Made by a program: the position numbers and the translations under genes. Positions 59,852 through 64,000 of a stretch of 64,000 nt of DNA are shown here, piece after piece. Under the pieces are notes generated by a model that had not been told where the DNA came from, searched no databases, and was given only the letters and a program-made list of their open reading frames with translations. Source of the stretch: Ctenosaura bakeri (Eukaryota; Chordata; Lepidosauria; Squamata; Iguanidae); assembly GCA_948474755.1 (NCBI GenBank), contig CAOLHI010001302.1, positions 434,001 through 498,000 of the forward strand, read 5' to 3'. Within the stretch, counting starts at the first letter, position 1, and every line of letters begins with the position of its first letter.

Positions 59852-62800
59852 ATGTCTGGACTTTCCTGTTTGTCCTGGAATTTAGCAGGCTGGAGGAACA
59901 AACTAGAGGATGGTGACTTTCTAGACTATATCAAGCAATTTCAGGTCCTGATGTTCCAAGAAACCTGGCTAAAGCATGATATTTGGCTTCCTGGATATGT
60001 GGCCTACTCAAATACCGCACATTCTTCTTCTAAAGGTGGTAGACCGAGTGGTGGCCTGGCTATATTGGTATCAATTTCTCTTTCAGCTTCAATTATTCCT
60101 CTTAAAGGATTAGCTCCATGCACCATGGCCGTTTTTATTACAAATGTACAACACTCTTATATTTTTGTTAACATCTATGTTCCCCCCGCACCTCACCATA
60201 TTATGATCCAAATTACTGGTGTAAGTTAGAAGAATATCTATGCGAGTTAGAGTATGAATTCCCTTTAGTTCCATTGGTAATTGTCGGCGACTTTAATGCA
60301 CGCATAGGTTCATTCTAACCAAGATATTGCTAGGGCTTTAGGAGGCCCAACTGAGTTGTGGGAAGGTTTGGAAATTCGAAAGTCTAAAGATAAGAAGATT
60401 AATGATTTTGGCCGCATTTTTTTTACTTTACTGACAAAACTAAATCTAGCTTTGATAAATGGTTCCCATCTTGATAATTTTAAGGGAGAGTTTACTTTTA
60501 TAAATAACTCTAGAGCAAGTACAGTTGACTATGTGTTAATTTCACATGAGCATCGACCCTTGTTCCTCTCTTTTACAGTTGATCCAGTTGCTGGTAGTGA
60601 TCATCAGCCACTTCGATTTTCCTTGCAGTGGTTTAACAGTATTGTTATAAATACTGCTCACCACCTTAATTCTGAACAAGCCCAATTAACCTCTGATAAA
60701 AGGATCAAATGGAATCCCCTGTTGCAATCAGATTTACAACAGAGACTATACTCTGAGGAATTTTTGAAATTAAGGAAAGATCTGATTCAAGCATCCAATG
60801 TCGAGTCTGCAAATCAGCGGTATACACAATTAACAAACTCCCTCAGACCCCTTTTTATAAAAAAGGTATCCCACTCAGACAATTGTCAAACCAAAAGCAA
60901 TAATGCTTGGTTTGACAAAGACTGCAGGAATCTAAAAAGGCAAATGGGAAAAGCCATCAAATTATATCGATCCACTAACTCCACTGAAATTCCCTCATAT
61001 TTCTATGATCTTCGTAAAAAATTTAAAAGGTTAATTAGCAGAAAAAAAGGATATATTACAGGGAACAGTGGAAGGAACTAAGCCTAGCACTCCTGCAAAA
61101 GAATCCATCAAAATTCTGGGATACAATTGCAAAGCTCGAAAAAAGGTCATCTCCAATTTTAGAAGGAACTATTTCTAAAAACAACTGGGAAAGCTATTTT
61201 GGAAAGCTATTTAATGACCCAGACCATCTTAAGTTTATTCCCCCGGACTATACTGGACCTAGATGGGAACATAGCTGGGAAAATATTTCTACAGATAGGG
61301 CTAATTCATTAATACTAAGACTAAAGAAAGGTAAAGCACCTGGTGAAGATGGCCTTCCATCAGACTTTTATATTGCATTTTCAGACTGGTGGGCTCCAAT
61401 TTTTGCCTCATTATTTTCTTTAATTAATAATGTAGGAGTTACACCACCTAATTGGTCATCTGCTATTGTAGTTCCAATCTATAAAAAGGGTCCTAGAAAT
61501 GATCCAGGAAATTATGGCCCATTAGTCTCTTGGATGTTTCTGGGAAAATTTATGCCAGGTCTCTCCTAGATACTTTGGAGGATTGGGTGGAAGAGTATGC
61601 ATTGCTGGCCCCAGAACAGGCTGGCTTCCGTTCAGGCAGATCAACTTTGGATAATTGTTTTATGTTGAAATATGTTATTGATAAATATTTGGCAGGAACT
61701 GTAAAGCATATTTTTGTAGCATTCATTGATTTGAAGGCTGCTTTTGACTCTATTTCACGGAACGTCTTTGGGTTAAATTACAAACTATGGGTATTGATAA
61801 GAATCTACTAAAATGTATAATATCCCTGTATTCAAATACATCCCTGAAAGTCAGAGTTGATGGTACACACCTGTCAGACTCGATACCTGTCTCTAAAGGA
61901 GTAAGACAAGGGTGTCTGCTTGCTCCCCTTCTTTTCAACTTATTTATAAACAATGTAGTTGAGTTCTTAAAAGGTGTCCAATTTTTCCCAGTTAAAATTG
62001 GAAATCGGAAATATTCAATCCTATTGTATGCAGATGATGCTATCCTGATTTCCTATACTCAAGTAGGCCTGCGCAGATTGTTGAATCAGTTTAGTTTATA
62101 CTGTAAGAATGAACAACTTTCCATCAACTACCAAAAAACAAAAGTGATGGTATTCGGCAAATCCAAAAAAACTTATAACTGGCTACTTGACGGGAATAAA
62201 TTGGAACAAGTCCCCTCCTTTAAATATCTTGGTGTGGTCTTTCACTGGACTGGTAATTGGTCTTCACAGGTTCAATCAAGTACCCTGCTAGCTGAAAGAA
62301 CATTAAATGGATTATTAAGATTCTATCACACAAAAGGGGGCAATATGATTCAACCCACTTTAGAACTCTACAGGCTCAGAGTCCTGCCTAAACTGCTGTT
62401 TGGAGCACCACTGTGGGCTCTGGCCAACTTAGATATATTAGAGAGAGCACAAAATAAATTTCTGCGCAGACTCGTGGCAGTTCCCATTTCCACAAAATTA
62501 GCATTGCTCCGTGCAGAGTTAGGTATAATGCCAATTAAAACAGAGGCTCTTAGATTAGCCCTCCTTTTCTGGTTGAAAATTATTTTTAAGCGGGTATCTG
62601 AGCTCCTTTTGATGTCCTTCGAAGAGCCTGGTCCAAATTCATGGATGCATAAAATGCAATTGGTTGTGATGAATTTGGGGTTCTCCGTTTCTTTTTTCCT
62701 GACTCAAGGGTATGATAAAGCAAAATTACTTATACTCCCAAGACTCAAGGATATAGCAATGCAATCCCAGATGACTGAGATTAAGTCCTGCCAATCCAAT

Positions 62801-63211
62801 ACATTTTTTGCTTTTTACATTCCGCTAAACTCACCCCTTCCTCATTATCTGGTTGATCTTCCAACTTTTAAAATGAAGTTAGCCTTTCTGCATGCTAGAT
62901 TGAACGTTCTCCCTCTGGCAATTCGGATGGGCAGGTACAATAATGTTCCTATGAAGGACAGAGTATGTGTTTGCAACTCTGTTTCAATAGAAGATTTAAT
63001 TCATGTTCTACTTGAGTGCCCTATTTATAATGATCTTAGGAGCAAGTATATTTTTCCTTTATTGAAGTCTTTTAAGGGAAATTCCTCCTTTGCGAAAGTT
63101 TGTTTTCTGCTATCTGATACTGTGAAATATGTGTCTTTCAGAACATCTAAATTTCTAGTTAGGGCCTTACAATTACGTGCCATAAAGAACAAGGAGGGGT
63201 ATGGAAAATGA
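59852..63211 (+). pseudogene. LINE ORF2: APE endonuclease and reverse transcriptase, frameshifted
   Basis: Endonuclease: LSCLSWNLAGWRNKL at the N-terminus, MFQETWLK, VNIYVPP, VGDFNARIG (about 60281-60308, after a frame change), STVDYVLIS and GSDHQPLRF (about 60597). Reverse transcriptase: KKGKAPGEDGLPSDFY (about 61324), VPIYKKGPRNDPGNY, EQAGFRSGRSTLDN (about 61613), FIDLKAAFDS, GVRQGCLLAPLLFNLF (about 61901), the catalytic LLYADDAILIS with YADD at 62027-62038, KTKVMVFGK and FKYLGVVF. The C-terminal region ends with a Cys/His cluster (CVCNSVSIEDLIHVLLECP, near 62965). The last 474 codons (61787-63211) are uninterrupted. At least five frameshifts upstream inactivate this copy. No RNase H domain is seen. 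The product would nick DNA and prime reverse transcription at the cut. Confidence 0.88.
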
Positions 63212-63334
63212 TTTATTTATTGTCGATAATTACATGTAAATTGGCTGGATTATCCTTTTTCATTTTGTCTTATCTTATCTTATTTTTTCATTTTTGTGCA
63301 ATGGCTGGCTGCTAAAATGCAATAAACTTGAACT
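63212..63334 (+). other. LINE 3' UTR and tail
   Basis: About 120 bp, T-rich, containing AATAAA at about 63321 and ending in a short CTTGAACT repeat instead of poly-A. Confidence 0.7.
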
Positions 63335-63348
63335 TGATTGCAGGGAGA
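63335..63348. repeat. Target-site duplication of the 6.2-kb LINE, right copy
   Basis: Exact repeat of 57088-57101. Confidence 0.92.
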
Positions 63349-64000
63349 CTAAATTATGCTCCTAAAACATTTGCACACTCATCAACCAGATAAAATAACA
63401 TGAAAGGCAAAAAGAAGGTTAAGCTCAGCTGTTAAAAAGGTAAAACAAAAGTAAATTAGGAGAGTGAACAAAAACAACTCAGATGAAAATGGACACACAC
63501 ACACACACTACAGCTATTTCATAATTTGCTATGGAACTTAAATAATTGATTTTATAGCTTCAATGACTTCGCATAATTTTGCCCCATAATTACTGTGCCA
63601 AGAGACGACCTCAGTTTTTATGACACATTCTGGAAACAAACAAACAAAATACCCATCCCCCTTTCCTACCTGCATCACACCAATTTGGGGCTCTCCTTTT
63701 ATCCTTGAAACATGGAGTGTCAAGGTTTTTGCCGGGCAGGCAAATTTTCCTATGAGTGGATGGTAGAAGGAAGAGGTGGTGTAGCCAGACAGCCAGGTGC
63801 AAGGCCAGCAGAATTGTTTTGACTATGTCTTGTGCATTAGAGAAGGCCACATGCCAGAGCACTGATTGGGTCACCCTGCTTGTTCCAGGGTGACAAGGTA
63901 GCATAAAAAGGCTGGTGTTTGCCTTGACCAGCTGCCAATTAGATGCCCTAGCTGGACCTGCCATGCTATTGGCAGTATACTGTTTGTAAGGGGAGATGTT
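63349..64000. other. Unassigned; possible promoter-like block at the right edge
   Basis: Contains (AC)n at about 63493-63510. Near 63902 GCATAAAAAGGCTGG resembles a TATA box in a GC-richer setting that runs to the window edge, as in an LTR U3, but no termini are visible. The 117-codon minus-strand ORF (63611-63964) is not recognised. Confidence 0.3.

Larger units (their letters stand above)
57102..63334 (+). mobile_element. Full-length APE-type LINE, probably Vingi-like
   Basis: Bounded by a perfect 14-bp duplication. Order: a 5' leader of about 1.3 kb (57102-58429), ORF1, ORF2 and a short 3' UTR ending AATAAACTTGAACT, with no long poly-A. Both ORFs are broken by frameshifts, yet the duplication is intact, so either the insertion is young and the breaks pre-existed or reflect sequence errors, or it aged without hitting those 14 bases. 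The clade is inferred from the APE endonuclease, YADDAILIS, the lack of RNase H and a C-terminal Cys/His motif. Confidence 0.85.

Overview
The window looks like gene-poor, AT-rich nuclear DNA of a squamate reptile, probably a lizard. I found no host protein-coding gene, structural RNA gene, CRISPR array or operon. The host call rests on the mix of repeats: several reptile-type L1 copies, an endonuclease-bearing LINE resembling Vingi, L2 and CR1 fragments, a 5S-rRNA-derived SINE, tRNA-derived SINEs with (GTT/AAC) tails, Harbinger-like MITEs, a hAT-like element, solo LTRs and many microsatellites. No species can be named from the sequence alone.

Layout. 1-570: the 3' part of a minus-strand L1 that probably landed in a MITE (571-696). 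4407-5061: a short plus-strand L1 tail. 9220-11760: a 5'-truncated L1 with 13-bp target duplications, itself split by a second L1 tail with its own 14-bp duplication. 11932-19570: an apparently full-length but decayed L1 (long 5' leader holding a MITE, ORF1, ORF2, 3' UTR and poly-A). 20-25 kb: a MITE, SINE, LTR-like tract and a long (ATT)n tract at a LINE tail. 25215-26118: solo LTR. 29021-30410: a CR1 3' end split by a MITE that is split by a solo LTR. 34-45 kb: L2 ends, SINEs, a CpG-rich MITE, a 1.4-kb hAT-like element, a nearly perfect palindromic MITE and a 5S SINE. 45455-49313: a second copy of the 25-kb solo LTR in inverse orientation, a second LTR family and a possible Gypsy-like end. 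49654-50046: another MITE. 56449-57022: a second copy of the second LTR family, 65 bp upstream of the target duplication of a 6.2-kb LINE (57102-63334) with ORF1, ORF2 and perfect 14-bp target duplications.

No genes here work together as a host pathway. The autonomous elements (L1, the Vingi-like LINE) once encoded their own mobility proteins, but all copies carry frameshifts or stops. The strongest results are structural: target-site duplications and nested insertions whose pre-insertion sites can be read directly, which gives relative ages. The most biologically suggestive detail is a canonical PCNA-binding-type motif near the N-terminus of the ORF1 product of the Vingi-like LINE. I did not see a previously undescribed system of genes.
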